Shown: piece after piece, positions 8,822 to 16,731 of the stretch
Layout: each line of letters starts with the position of its first letter
Position numbering within the stretch: the first letter of the stretch is position 1
Origin: an uncultured Pseudomonadales bacterium
GTDB lineage: Bacteria; Pseudomonadota; Gammaproteobacteria; Pseudomonadales; Cellvibrionaceae
DNA length: 64,000 nucleotides
Reading direction: 5' to 3'
Assembly (NCBI GenBank): GCA_947487765.1
Contig: CANKXO010000005.1
Span: forward strand, 124,001 to 188,000
The notes under the pieces: generated by a model
Seen by the model: the letters and a program-made list of their open reading frames with translations, nothing else
What the model was told of the DNA's origin: nothing
Database searches by the model: none
Made by a program: the position numbers and the translations under genes

Positions 8822-9796
8822 ATGGAATTTGATCGTGTGGTAGAGGAAAATCCAAGGCAAAACATTGTAAAAAGTGATCGTAAGTTTAAAACAAGTTTGC
8901 ATAATCAATATTCGATGCAAGCACGCCATTGGTTTAGTGTTTCCACTGCTTTTGGTGATGTGAAACTAGGTTTCACTCCTTTTGAGAGTAACTTGCTAGA
9001 AAAAGAAGATCTTATTATCCTTGATGCCGCTCACTCTCTCGGGCGCGACGAGTCAATTGTCCGATTAATCGAGGATTGGATTAATATACCATTGGATGTT
9101 AATTATAGTGAGTATAGCTTGCCTGCCGAAAACGTCAGTGTTTCTGTGTCACTAATGAATGATGCAAAAGAGGTTTCTACAGAAAATGTTGTTGTATCTT
9201 TGCCAATAAACCTCTTGCCTAATCTAGTTAACCCTATATCAGTAGAATCACTACCGATAAACACTGATTGGCAAGAAGTTAACTGTAATATTTGCATTGC
9301 TGAAATTGAAGTAGATAAAGAAAAAGTTCAGCGTTTAGAGGAGGGTAGTCTATTGCTGATTCCTAATAGTTTCTCTTATCTTTGGTTATGCAGAGTATAT
9401 TTAAACAACAATGAAATTGGCTTGCCATTAATGTTTACTGCTCAACTGGATAAGAGTTCTTTTAGCCTTTCTTTTGATATAGATGATAACCAAAAGATAA
9501 TGCAGGCTACTAAAAATAGCAAAGCGTTGTTAAATCAAGAAATGATCATGGGTGGTAATGACTCAGTAATATCACTATTGTCTATTGAGTTGGAGGCGCC
9601 GTTACTTATCGATATCGGTACTTTGCTAGGCTGGGATTCTAGCTTGAAGCCTTTTTTGACTAAGTCGGTATCTCAACCGATATTGCCAACCATGACTATT
9701 AAACAGAATAATCAATGTATTGGTTGTGGCCATTTGTTGCCAGTTGCGGACGGGTTCGGATTGCTGCTGGACTCGCTTGTTAATCCAGATGTGTAA
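8822..9796 (+). CDS. sctQ: T3SS cytoplasmic ring (C-ring/sorting platform) protein SctQ
   Basis: 324 aa. The C-terminal 75 residues form a SpoA (surface presentation of antigens) domain: ISLLSIELEAPLLIDIGTLL, then PTMTIKQNNQCIGCGHLLPV and GFGLLLDSL. The longer N-terminal part is divergent, as is usual for YscQ/HrcQ proteins. SctQ builds the sorting-platform pods below the export gate. It is preceded by a 79-base gap after the regulator gene, so a separate promoter is possible, and followed 16 bases later by sctR. The Q-R-S-T order supports the call. Confidence 0.88.
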   Translation: MEFDRVVEENPRQNIVKSDRKFKTSLHNQYSMQARHWFSVSTAFGDVKLGFTPFESNLLEKEDLIILDAAHSLGRDESIVRLIEDWINIPLDVNYSEYSLPAENVSVSVSLMNDAKEVSTENVVVSLPINLLPNLVNPISVESLPINTDWQEVNCNICIAEIEVDKEKVQRLEEGSLLLIPNSFSYLWLCRVYLNNNEIGLPLMFTAQLDKSSFSLSFDIDDNQKIMQATKNSKALLNQEMIMGGNDSVISLLSIELEAPLLIDIGTLLGWDSSLKPFLTKSVSQPILPTMTIKQNNQCIGCGHLLPVADGFGLLLDSLVNPDV

Positions 9797-9812
9797 AATA
9801 TAAGGATTAAAA

Positions 9813-10466
9813 ATGGACTTAACTCAATTTTCTCCATCGTCAGCTTTAGTTACCGTTGTTTTGTTGGCGCTGGCTCCGTTTGTTGCTGTGATGGTAACTT
9901 CGTTTACTAAAATTGTTGTTGTGCTTAATCTTCTCCGAAATGCTTTAGGTGTACAACAGATACCCCCTAACTTAGTGCTTAATGGTTTGGCAATAATCCT
10001 TTCTATTTATGTTATGTATCCAGTGATTCAGGAAATGTCAGATCAAATCGCTACTATGGAAAATATTGGTCAGGATACTTCCAGTCTATTGGAAGCCGCA
10101 AACTCTGCAAAAGAACCTATGCGTGATTTTTTGATTAAACATGCGGATTCACGGGAGCGTGAATTTTTTTTAAAGACGATCAAAAAAATGTTACCGCCTG
10201 AAAAGGCAGATGAAGTGTTGCCTAGCGATTTTATAGTCATCATTCCAGCATTTACGATTAGCGAGTTAACTGCGGCATTTAAAATCGGCTTTCTTATTTT
10301 TTTGCCATTTATTATTATTGATTTAGTTATTTCCAATATATTGATGGCTATGGGGATGATGATGCTGTCTCCAACAACGATATCACTTCCCTTTAAACTT
10401 CTGCTTTTTGTTTTGATTGATGGCTGGATTAAGCTTTCCCATGGGCTTGTGCTGACGTATGTGTAA
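9813..10466 (+). CDS. sctR: T3SS export apparatus protein SctR
   Basis: 217 aa. Family signature in the first third (MVTSFTKIVVVLNLLRNALG, then QQIPPNLVLNGLAIILS) and the conserved block IPAFTISELTAAFKIGFLIFLPF. Four membrane helices are visible. SctR (FliP/HrcR/SpaP) forms the pentameric core of the export gate with SctS and SctT. The gene is 11 bases before sctS. Confidence 0.97.
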   Translation: MDLTQFSPSSALVTVVLLALAPFVAVMVTSFTKIVVVLNLLRNALGVQQIPPNLVLNGLAIILSIYVMYPVIQEMSDQIATMENIGQDTSSLLEAANSAKEPMRDFLIKHADSREREFFLKTIKKMLPPEKADEVLPSDFIVIIPAFTISELTAAFKIGFLIFLPFIIIDLVISNILMAMGMMMLSPTTISLPFKLLLFVLIDGWIKLSHGLVLTYV

Positions 10467-10477
10467 GGAAATGAATA

Positions 10478-10750
10478 ATGTATAATTCTGAAGTTCTACA
10501 GCTGGTTCAGCAAGCATTATGGTTGATTTTAATGTTGGCAGCGCCGCCAGTTATTGTGGCTGCGCTAGTGGGGTTGCTTATTGCCTTTATTCAAGCGGCA
10601 ACGCAATTGCAAGAACAAACATTTCAATATGCAGCAAAGTTTTTTGCAATTGTTTTTACAATATTTGTAACCGCGTCACTATTAGGAGGCTCCATTTATA
10701 ATTTTTCGGATATGCTTTTTACTGAGTTTCCGTCCTTATCAAAAAAATAA
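10478..10750 (+). CDS. sctS: T3SS export apparatus protein SctS
   Basis: 90 aa with two hydrophobic helices and the family signature PPVIVAALVGLLIAFIQAAT followed by QEQTFQYAAKF. This matches the FliQ/HrcS/SpaQ family exactly in length and motif. It forms part of the export gate with SctR and SctT. Confidence 0.97.
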   Translation: MYNSEVLQLVQQALWLILMLAAPPVIVAALVGLLIAFIQAATQLQEQTFQYAAKFFAIVFTIFVTASLLGGSIYNFSDMLFTEFPSLSKK

Positions 10751-10788
10751 TGATTAGGGTTATCTATTTTGTTGCATGATTAAAGTGT

Positions 10789-11583
10789 ATGGATAGCATA
10801 AACGCTTTTGAATCTCTATCTGATCAGGCGCTTGTTATTGGCTTGGCCGTTCTGCGCATCGCTATCGCGTTTAGCTTGATTCCTATTTTTTCGACACAGT
10901 TGATTCCAGCGACAGTGCGCAATGCCATTTTTATTGCTTTATCTGTTGTTGTTGTTGTGGTTCAGCCGGCAATTGCTGTTGATAGTTTTGCCATGTATGA
11001 CTGGTTTGCATTAATAGGTAAAGAAGTCTTTATTGGTATGGCAATTGGTGTATTTTTTGGTGTTCATTTATGGGCATTTGAGACAGCAGGTCAAATCATC
11101 GATTTACAAATAGGGGCAAGTACAGCACAAATTTTTGATCCGATATCAGGGCATCAAACATCATTGATTGGAGAGTTTCTTGGTCGTTTAGCTAACTACA
11201 TTTTTATGGTTGTTGGCGGATTGATGCTGCTGACTGGAGCAATCATGGAGAGTTATGCACTTTGGCCTATTAATGAAAGGCTTCCTGATTTAGCCTATGC
11301 AAGTGTTTTCTTGTTTCAAAGTGAGTTTGCTTATTTTTTCAAGCTCGCGTTGTTGATTTCTGCTCCCACTCTCATTGTCACCTTTTTAATTGATACTGCT
11401 ATGGGGCTTGTTAATCGTTATGCACAGCAATTCAATGTGTTTTTCCTATCGATGTCTATCAAGATGTTTGCTTCTATCTTTATGTTGTCAATTAGCATTA
11501 CTTTTATAGTGGAATTACTTATTAGGGAGTTAACTCAACACAGTGGTGAGTTAATAGCTTTGTTAACTAAATTGCTAGGTTAG
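10789..11583 (+). CDS. sctT: T3SS export apparatus protein SctT
   Basis: 264 aa, six to seven membrane helices. Conserved FliR/HrcT segments: LIPATVRNAIFIALSVVVV, then GKEVFIGMAIGVFFG and FETAGQIIDLQIGASTAQIFDP. It is the last core T3SS gene here; in many clusters sctU follows sctT, but here the next gene is a peptidoglycan hydrolase 248 bases away. A half-match to the downstream regulatory repeat (TTAGGGTTAT) sits in the 38-base gap before the gene. Confidence 0.96.
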   Translation: MDSINAFESLSDQALVIGLAVLRIAIAFSLIPIFSTQLIPATVRNAIFIALSVVVVVVQPAIAVDSFAMYDWFALIGKEVFIGMAIGVFFGVHLWAFETAGQIIDLQIGASTAQIFDPISGHQTSLIGEFLGRLANYIFMVVGGLMLLTGAIMESYALWPINERLPDLAYASVFLFQSEFAYFFKLALLISAPTLIVTFLIDTAMGLVNRYAQQFNVFFLSMSIKMFASIFMLSISITFIVELLIRELTQHSGELIALLTKLLG

Positions 11584-11688
11584 TGGTAAGGACTTTTAAA
11601 TTTAAGAGATAGGGTGTGCCGTTAAAATGGCTATTAGTTCTAATTTATTGATTTTAATTATTATATTGTATCCATTTTAAGCAGTTAT

Positions 11689-11705
11689 AGGGGTTATCCC
11701 TGATA
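11689..11705. promoter_or_regulatory. candidate regulator-binding inverted repeat, copy 1
   Basis: The sequence around GGGTTATCCCTGATA is the first of three related sites (others at 14053 and 16287). It has GGG-N4-CCC symmetry; the left arm (TAG before GGG) is weaker than in the other copies. It lies about 127 bases before the LysM/GH19 gene. The match to copy 2 is 14 of 15 bases over GGGTTWTCCCTGATA. Confidence 0.55.
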
Positions 11706-11831
11706 TTTAAAATAAAGCTGTTGTTTAGTATGCCGGTTGTTGTTTGCTAACAGAGTTTTACTATTAAAGACAGAAATGTCGAGAGTGAAACGGAAACGTA
11801 TAAAGCGGGAACATAATAAAGGTGCTGCAAT

Positions 11832-13409
11832 ATGAATGAATCATCATCCATAAACTCTTCTTCTTTTATTTCGAATAATGATCGATCATTATCTGAAAAT
11901 GGTTTTTCTTCAACACGTTCATTTCAAATAAATGAAGAGGGTAGTTTTGGATCTGCTTCCCGCAGCACTACTGTTGCAGAAAAGTTATTACAGGACCCTA
12001 CAACTGAACAGCAGTTGCTTGGTCAGGCTTCTACTGTGAGAGTTGCTGATCAATTAGGTGACAGCCTTAGCGAATATACAGTCAAAGCTGGTGATACTCT
12101 AGGTGAAATTGCTGCGACTTATAATGTTAGTGTTAATGACTTGGTTGAAAGTAATAATATTGCCAATCCAGATAGAATTTTTGTTGGAGATAAGCTGCGC
12201 ATTAATCATCAGGTGGCTGGAAATGAAGGTGTAACGAATAACATCCCAGAACAAACTTATCAAATCAAGCCTGGAGATACTTTAACTGATATCGCGAAAC
12301 GATTTGGTATTAGTGTTTCAGATTTAGCTGAACTAAATAATATTAGTAACCCTAATCGTATCTATAGTGGCGATAGCTTAGTGATACCTGAGTCGAAGGG
12401 TTCAATAGGTCGCACTGATGTGTCTGCATCATCAGGTGGCATCGTTCACGATACAGATATACAAGCTATTATCGATGCTGTGCCTGCTTCTGTACGAAGG
12501 GCAAACCCTGATATCAACGCTCATATTGAAAGAATTGTTTCGATGGCAGAGAAACATGGATTAGGTTCAGATCAAACGGCGTATGTACTTGCAACAGCGA
12601 CCCATGAATCAGCAATGGGTGCATATATGGAAGAGTTTGCTTCTGGACGTGCCTATGAGGGCCGAGCAGATTTAGGTAATACTCAAGTGGGGGATGGCGT
12701 TAAATTTAAGGGGCGCGGTTATGTACAGGTAACGGGGCGCTCGAATTATCAAGCATGGTCAGATCGCCTTGGTATTGACTTGGTAAATAATCCCGAGTTG
12801 GCCGAGCGCCCAGAGATTGCTGCTGAGATTCTTGTCGTGGGTATGAAAGAGGGAACGTTTACTGGACGAAGTTTAGGGGACTATATTAATAATGGATCAG
12901 TTGATTTTGAAAATGCTAGGCGAATTGTTAACGGAAGTGATAGAGCTACGTTGATAGCAGGTTATGCAGAAAACTATCAAGTTGCATTATCTAGCAATGA
13001 TTCTATCACGGCAGATATAATTGATGCGCCTTTAGTAAGCGGGCAATCATCAATTACTGTCGGGGCTGAAGGTAGTAATGCTGATGTTTGGACAAAATCA
13101 AGTGCTGATATCAGCTATTTATCAGAGTCTATGGTTTCTACCTTGGATGATATTGTCGCTTCTTGGCAATCTCAAACAAACAAGACGCCTGTTATTACAT
13201 CGGGTAATGATGGCCGACATATGCTGGGTTCCTTGCATTATCAAAATCAGGCATTGGATTTACGAGCAAATAATCTTTCGGATGCAATGTCTCAGCAAAT
13301 TGCAACGGATTTACAACGCCGCTTAGGTGATGATTATGATGTTGTTTTTGAGCGCTTTAGTAATAATCCGTCAAATGATCACATTCATGTTGAATATGAT
13401 CCTCATTGA
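11832..13409 (+). CDS. LysM-LysM-GH19-M15 peptidoglycan hydrolase, no Sec signal
   Basis: 525 aa. The N-terminus (about 1-75) is Ser/Asn-rich with no signal peptide, as in many type III secreted proteins. Two LysM domains follow (82-125, starting YTVKAGDTLGEIA; 143-186, starting YQIKPGDTLTDIA). Residues about 205-395 resemble the GH19 chitinase/lysozyme-like fold used by phage endolysins: ATHESAMG with the likely catalytic Glu259, and KGRGYVQVTGRSNYQ. The C-terminus resembles M15-type D-Ala peptidases, with candidate zinc ligands His469, Asp476 (SLHYQNQALDLR) and His517/His519 (DHIHVEYD). So one chain carries cell-wall binding plus putative glycan- and peptide-cleaving modules. Proximity to sctT and the regulatory repeat suggest it serves the T3SS, either opening the wall for assembly or as cargo. 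A prophage-derived lysin is the alternative. Confidence 0.85.
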   Translation: MNESSSINSSSFISNNDRSLSENGFSSTRSFQINEEGSFGSASRSTTVAEKLLQDPTTEQQLLGQASTVRVADQLGDSLSEYTVKAGDTLGEIAATYNVSVNDLVESNNIANPDRIFVGDKLRINHQVAGNEGVTNNIPEQTYQIKPGDTLTDIAKRFGISVSDLAELNNISNPNRIYSGDSLVIPESKGSIGRTDVSASSGGIVHDTDIQAIIDAVPASVRRANPDINAHIERIVSMAEKHGLGSDQTAYVLATATHESAMGAYMEEFASGRAYEGRADLGNTQVGDGVKFKGRGYVQVTGRSNYQAWSDRLGIDLVNNPELAERPEIAAEILVVGMKEGTFTGRSLGDYINNGSVDFENARRIVNGSDRATLIAGYAENYQVALSSNDSITADIIDAPLVSGQSSITVGAEGSNADVWTKSSADISYLSESMVSTLDDIVASWQSQTNKTPVITSGNDGRHMLGSLHYQNQALDLRANNLSDAMSQQIATDLQRRLGDDYDVVFERFSNNPSNDHIHVEYDPH

Positions 13410-13507
13410 TTAATTTTATTGCTAGCTGTATCACAAAATTGTCACTGTTACAGCATAGTTAAAATGCTAATATGTTTTGATTGTTTAGATAATTTATATT
13501 TACTATT

Positions 13508-13945
13508 TTGTTTTCTTTTTCGTCCACTTTAAAGCAGTATTCTATCTTGCATATCATCATAATGATAGTATTGTTAATGCCATTGTATATGTTGACAGCA
13601 AACGTGTTAAACGCAAGTAACGCTTCTGGTGTTACTGAGACCTGTGCCTATCACTCTGACTCTGGTCAGCTTAACCCCTTAGGTATGCGAACGTTTATTA
13701 CGGTAACAGAAGAAAATGGTAGTACACATTTTCTTTATGAGCGATTTCCCCAAAATATCCCTTCAGATACGCGAATGTCTATTTCTTCAAGCCGAACCTT
13801 GGTTATGTATAATACGCCAATTCATAAAGCTCGAAGTTTGATGCGTGAGAATAATCAATATTATGAAGAACTCATAGGTTATAAAGACCCCGTTGGGTTT
13901 TCTACTTATGATGAAGCAATGATCTGTCATCAACCAGTTAGATAA
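13508..13945 (+). CDS. small exported or membrane-anchored protein, unrecognised
   Basis: Up to 145 aa from TTG 13508; an ATG at 13562 (residue 19) would leave a 127-aa protein that still begins with a hydrophobic helix (MIVLLMPLYMLTANVL). Neither start has a clear ribosome-binding site. The rest is polar with two cysteines (ETCAYH near the start, ICHQPV near the end) that could form a disulfide, fitting a periplasmic location. No family recognised. It lies 98 bases after the hydrolase gene on the same strand and could be its immunity or accessory factor, but nothing in the sequence shows that. Confidence 0.55.
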   Translation: MFSFSSTLKQYSILHIIIMIVLLMPLYMLTANVLNASNASGVTETCAYHSDSGQLNPLGMRTFITVTEENGSTHFLYERFPQNIPSDTRMSISSSRTLVMYNTPIHKARSLMRENNQYYEELIGYKDPVGFSTYDEAMICHQPVR

Positions 13946-14052
13946 AACTATCTTTTTATCCTTAGTCATTTTTTTGGTTACCTGGCGAATATGCGCAGGC
14001 TTTTATTTCTTTGTATCTGGGAGTAGTAATTCTTTTAAAAATTTTAAGGGAG

Positions 14053-14070
14053 TTAGGGTTTTCCCTGATA
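14053..14070. promoter_or_regulatory. candidate regulator-binding inverted repeat, copy 2
   Basis: ttagggttttccctgata. Left arm TTAGGG, spacer TTTT, right arm CCCTGA. It lies about 160 bases before the glycine-rich 218-aa gene in an otherwise AT-rich gap. Same design as the copies at 11689 and 16287. Confidence 0.6.
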
Positions 14071-14143
14071 CCCATGCCTAAGTGATCTTGGTTTAATAGC
14101 TACCGTCAACTGAATAAATGAGCAGATGGCATTGTAAATATAT

Positions 14144-14185
14144 AAGATATGTTTAAACAAAAAAAAGTGTATTTAAACGTATCTT
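14144..14185 (+). promoter_or_regulatory. long stem-loop in the leader of the 218-aa gene
   Basis: AAGATATGTTTAAA (14144-14157) pairs with TTTAAACGTATCTT (14172-14185): 13 of 14 Watson-Crick pairs plus one G-U, with an A-rich loop. It sits 45 bases upstream of the ATG at 14231. It could stabilise an abundant mRNA, act in translation control, or be an operator with dyad symmetry. No U-run follows, so it is not a typical terminator. Confidence 0.5.
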
Positions 14186-14230
14186 CTTTTATTCAACACA
14201 TAAATTTATATTGATCTTAGGAGAAGAGTT

Positions 14231-14887
14231 ATGGCTGGTGCAATTGGTGGTATCGTAGGTAGTTTAGCAGGTAGTTTAGTTAGCAGTGTTTTAAGTGGCG
14301 GTTTAGGCGGCATCTTGAATGCAGCTACTAGCTTGATTAGCCAGTTTGGTGGACAAGCTGTTGGTGATGCTTTAGGTAATTTAATGAGCGGAAAAATTGG
14401 CGATGCAATCAAATCAGTTGTTAATGGCCTTCCGCTTCCTTCATTTGCTAAAGACATGATTAATGGTCTTGTTGACAGTGTTGTCGATGGTTCAAAAAAA
14501 GATGTATCTCCCGAATGCCAGTGTGCTGTAGATCATACTTTTGGTGAAGTTGCTCAAGAAGAAGCTGACTTGTTCCGCTCTAACTTAGAGAATGCCGTTA
14601 AAGAAAATGCTGAAGAGGGTCAGGAGTCAAGTAAAGGCGGCGCTAAAAACTGGTTTACTATTTTAGCTCAAGCTCTAGGTAAAACTGCTGGTCAATACCT
14701 AGATAAAATGGTTGATCTGCAAGAAAAAATGACTAACTTAACTGATAAAGATGATGCGGGTAAAATGGCAGAAGCCCAAGCTGAGTTCCAAGCGCAATCA
14801 CAAATGTTTAAGTTGGCGTCAGAAGCTACAAGTACTGCTGTGAAGTCAATTGGTGAAGGCCTTTCTTCAATGGCTCGTAAGCAATAA
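14231..14887 (+). CDS. glycine-rich candidate T3SS secreted structural protein
   Basis: 218 aa with no Sec signal. Residues 1-85 are Gly/Ser/Ala/Leu-rich and hydrophobic with repeated GG spacing (AGAIGGIVGSLAGSLVSSVL). Cysteines occur at CQC near residue 96. Residues about 100-218 are charged helices with heptad character, ending FQAQSQMFKLASEATSTAVK then SIGEGLSSMARKQ. A hydrophobic segment plus a C-terminal coiled coil is how translocators and EspA/SseB-like filament proteins are built, so a secreted translocon or filament subunit is my best guess. It has a strong ribosome-binding site (aggagaag), a long 5' leader and a strong terminator directly after it, suggesting high expression. I do not recognise a definite family. 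Confidence 0.6.
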   Translation: MAGAIGGIVGSLAGSLVSSVLSGGLGGILNAATSLISQFGGQAVGDALGNLMSGKIGDAIKSVVNGLPLPSFAKDMINGLVDSVVDGSKKDVSPECQCAVDHTFGEVAQEEADLFRSNLENAVKENAEEGQESSKGGAKNWFTILAQALGKTAGQYLDKMVDLQEKMTNLTDKDDAGKMAEAQAEFQAQSQMFKLASEATSTAVKSIGEGLSSMARKQ

Positions 14888-14910
14888 TAACCAGTACGCT
14901 GATTATTATG

Positions 14911-14946
14911 AAAACGTCAGGCGCTTCAGCGTCTGGCGTTTTTTTC
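14911..14946 (+). terminator. rho-independent terminator of the 218-aa gene
   Basis: AACGTCAGGCGC, loop ttca, GCGTCTGGCGTT, then a run of seven T. It ends transcription 24-60 bases after the stop codon. The following stretch to 15207 is very AT-rich with no gene; it presumably holds the promoter of the lipoprotein gene, but no convincing -35/-10 pair stands out. Confidence 0.85.
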
Positions 14947-15207
14947 ATTATGTGCTTATAAAAAATCCTCCCAAGCTATATTTTTAATGTTACCTAGTGA
15001 TGATGGTGTGATAATTTCTATTAATTTTTAAATGATTTATTCATTTTTTTGTTGGATTAAAAAAATAATAAAAATTTTATTCATACTGTGATTTATATCC
15101 ATAATTGAATAGCGACATTGAACAATTCAAGCGTTAGACTTGCCAACGTTTTTTGAAGTGATTATTTGTTTATCTGTTTGTTAAATTCAAGTTAAGGACG
15201 ATGTAAT

Positions 15208-16275
15208 ATGAAATTCAGTAAAATACTATTACTTAATGCTTTTTGTCTTTTTTTGTTGCAAGCCTGCGGAGGCGGCGGTGGAGGCGGAAGTTCTTCCAAT
15301 CCTGGTTCTAACCCTAATCCAGTAGGTAACCCGAATCCTGATATCAGCGGCAGAATATTCATTGGTAATCGTTTTGGCCCATGGATTTTAGATTTATCTA
15401 CCGGGCATTATTCTTCTATTCCTGGGGCTGTCTGGGAATCTAATCCTAACTATCCTGGTTTAGCTGATTTTACAGCTTACCCACTTTCTTATAGTGGCTC
15501 TGAGTACATAGAGACCGTTGAGAATTGCCAAGTAGAGTTTGGTAATGATAGAGACTGTATAGTGTTTCATGATGAGAATGGCAGTATTAATAGCCAGTTT
15601 CAGTTGCCGGATATTACTTTTGGCCCTGCGCGCCTGTCTCGAGACGGAGTGTCTGTCGCTGTAGTTGTTGAAAACCCTAACTCTGGGCCTTTTTCAATAC
15701 TTCATGTATATGATCGATCGGGAACCCTAACGGCCAGGGTTGATCAGCGTCAAATTGAGGCGCATAACTTTGATTGGTTAATGAGCGACCAAGTCGTTTA
15801 TGCTTCAGGGCAAACCCTTTATGCAACGGGGCAAGCGCCGTTGCTCACTATTCCAGTCGCGCAAGGAGTTCCTGGTGAGCCTTCGGTTAGCCCTGATGGC
15901 ACTCAAATTGCGTTTGTTATTGGTGAAGATACATCCTCGGGTGTTTTGGGAACTATATGGGTGATTAACTCTGATGGGTCTGGTTTGCGTCAGCTAACAG
16001 CTGCTAATGCTGATACGACAAATCACCGATCACCATTTTGGTCCCCTGATGGTGAATGGATCTTTGTTACAGATCAAGTATCATTTGAAACGAGTGCGTA
16101 TGTTGTGCCTTCACGAGCTGAAAGGGCACCCTTGATTCAGAGTGGAACAACTGTCGCAAGGCCAGTGCTTTCTTATTATGAAGAAGTGAATGCTCCTCCC
16201 GGTAGTACTGATCCTATACCGTTAAATGCTCGGTTCGGTGTTAGGGCGGGTAGTTTAGCCTGGTTGCCAGAGTAG
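15208..16275 (+). CDS. lipoprotein with TolB-like beta-propeller (PD40) repeats
   Basis: 355 aa. Lipoprotein signal with lipobox LLQAC (Cys20) followed by a poly-Gly/Ser/Asn-Pro linker (CGGGGGGGSSSNPGSNPNP) that would hold the domain away from the membrane. The rest carries WD40-like PD40 blades: PSVSPDGTQIAFV, IWVINSDGSGLRQLT and PFWSPDGEWIFVTD. Such propellers usually bind proteins or glycans; no enzymatic motif is present. The gene stands alone, with an ATG preceded by a weak AAGGA site. It lies between two genes that carry the repeat motif but has no copy of its own. Confidence 0.8.
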   Translation: MKFSKILLLNAFCLFLLQACGGGGGGGSSSNPGSNPNPVGNPNPDISGRIFIGNRFGPWILDLSTGHYSSIPGAVWESNPNYPGLADFTAYPLSYSGSEYIETVENCQVEFGNDRDCIVFHDENGSINSQFQLPDITFGPARLSRDGVSVAVVVENPNSGPFSILHVYDRSGTLTARVDQRQIEAHNFDWLMSDQVVYASGQTLYATGQAPLLTIPVAQGVPGEPSVSPDGTQIAFVIGEDTSSGVLGTIWVINSDGSGLRQLTAANADTTNHRSPFWSPDGEWIFVTDQVSFETSAYVVPSRAERAPLIQSGTTVARPVLSYYEEVNAPPGSTDPIPLNARFGVRAGSLAWLPE

Positions 16276-16286
16276 AGACTGTGGTA

Positions 16287-16303
16287 TTAGGGTTTTCCCT
16301 AAT
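16287..16303. promoter_or_regulatory. candidate regulator-binding inverted repeat, copy 3 (best)
   Basis: ttagggttttccctaat. TTAGGG-TTTT-CCCTAA is a perfect 6-4-6 palindrome. It lies 89 bases before the 76-aa gene. A -10-like TATACT at 16350-16355 would place the site about 65 bases upstream of the transcript start, where class I activators bind. Confidence 0.6.
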
Positions 16304-16391
16304 GTATTCAAGTCTATAATTCATTTACTATTAGTCTGTGGGCGGTGTTCTATACTAGCACCGTTTAAAGTATTAAAGGTGAAGTGATCAT

Positions 16392-16622
16392 ATGACAACT
16401 ATCAATAATATCGGTAACAACTTATCTCACTATAGATCATCTCTTGGCGCTAATGATGCGCTAAAGGGTGCTGTTGCCAGCGATAAATGGTTCGCATTTG
16501 ATAATATGGGCATTGATGCTGGAGCAACGATAAGTCTTCAAATTTTGTCTGGAGAAAGTAATACTTTAGAGCAATTATCAGCTCATATTATTTCACATAT
16601 AGGCGATACTTCTTCTATTTAA
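16392..16622 (+). CDS. 76-aa protein, candidate T3SS secreted subunit
   Basis: 76 aa, no signal peptide, no membrane helix, Asn/Ser/Ala-rich start (MTTINNIGNNLSHYRSS) and a helical end (SNTLEQLSAHIISHIGDTS). The size is in the range of T3SS needle or Hrp pilin subunits, but I see no needle signature, so identity is open. It has a fair ribosome-binding site (aaaggtgaag) and the best copy of the regulatory repeat upstream, which ties it to the same control as the hydrolase and the 218-aa gene. An 8-base inverted repeat (cgcttcat at 16632, atgaagcg at 16657) follows the stop and may end transcription. Confidence 0.6.
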   Translation: MTTINNIGNNLSHYRSSLGANDALKGAVASDKWFAFDNMGIDAGATISLQILSGESNTLEQLSAHIISHIGDTSSI

Positions 16623-16695
16623 TAGACTTTTCGCTTCATTAGAGTCTTATTGTGTGATGAAGCGGGGCTTTATGGGGTATTTTCTTTTCCAACTA

Positions 16696-16725
16696 TTGAA
16701 GATAGAGAGGGATTGCAGGTATAAT
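16696..16725 (+). promoter_or_regulatory. strong sigma-70-type promoter for the rimP leader
   Basis: TTGAAG at 16696-16701, an 18-base spacer and TATAAT at 16720-16725. Transcription would start near 16732, about 300 bases before rimP, and first run into the terminator at 16917. Confidence 0.7.
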
Positions 16726-16731
16726 TCGCGC

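Noticed and set aside
10754-10769. Half-site TTAGGGTTAT before sctT as a fourth regulatory repeat
   Set aside because: Only the left arm matches; the right arm is CTATTT, so it does not meet the palindrome pattern.
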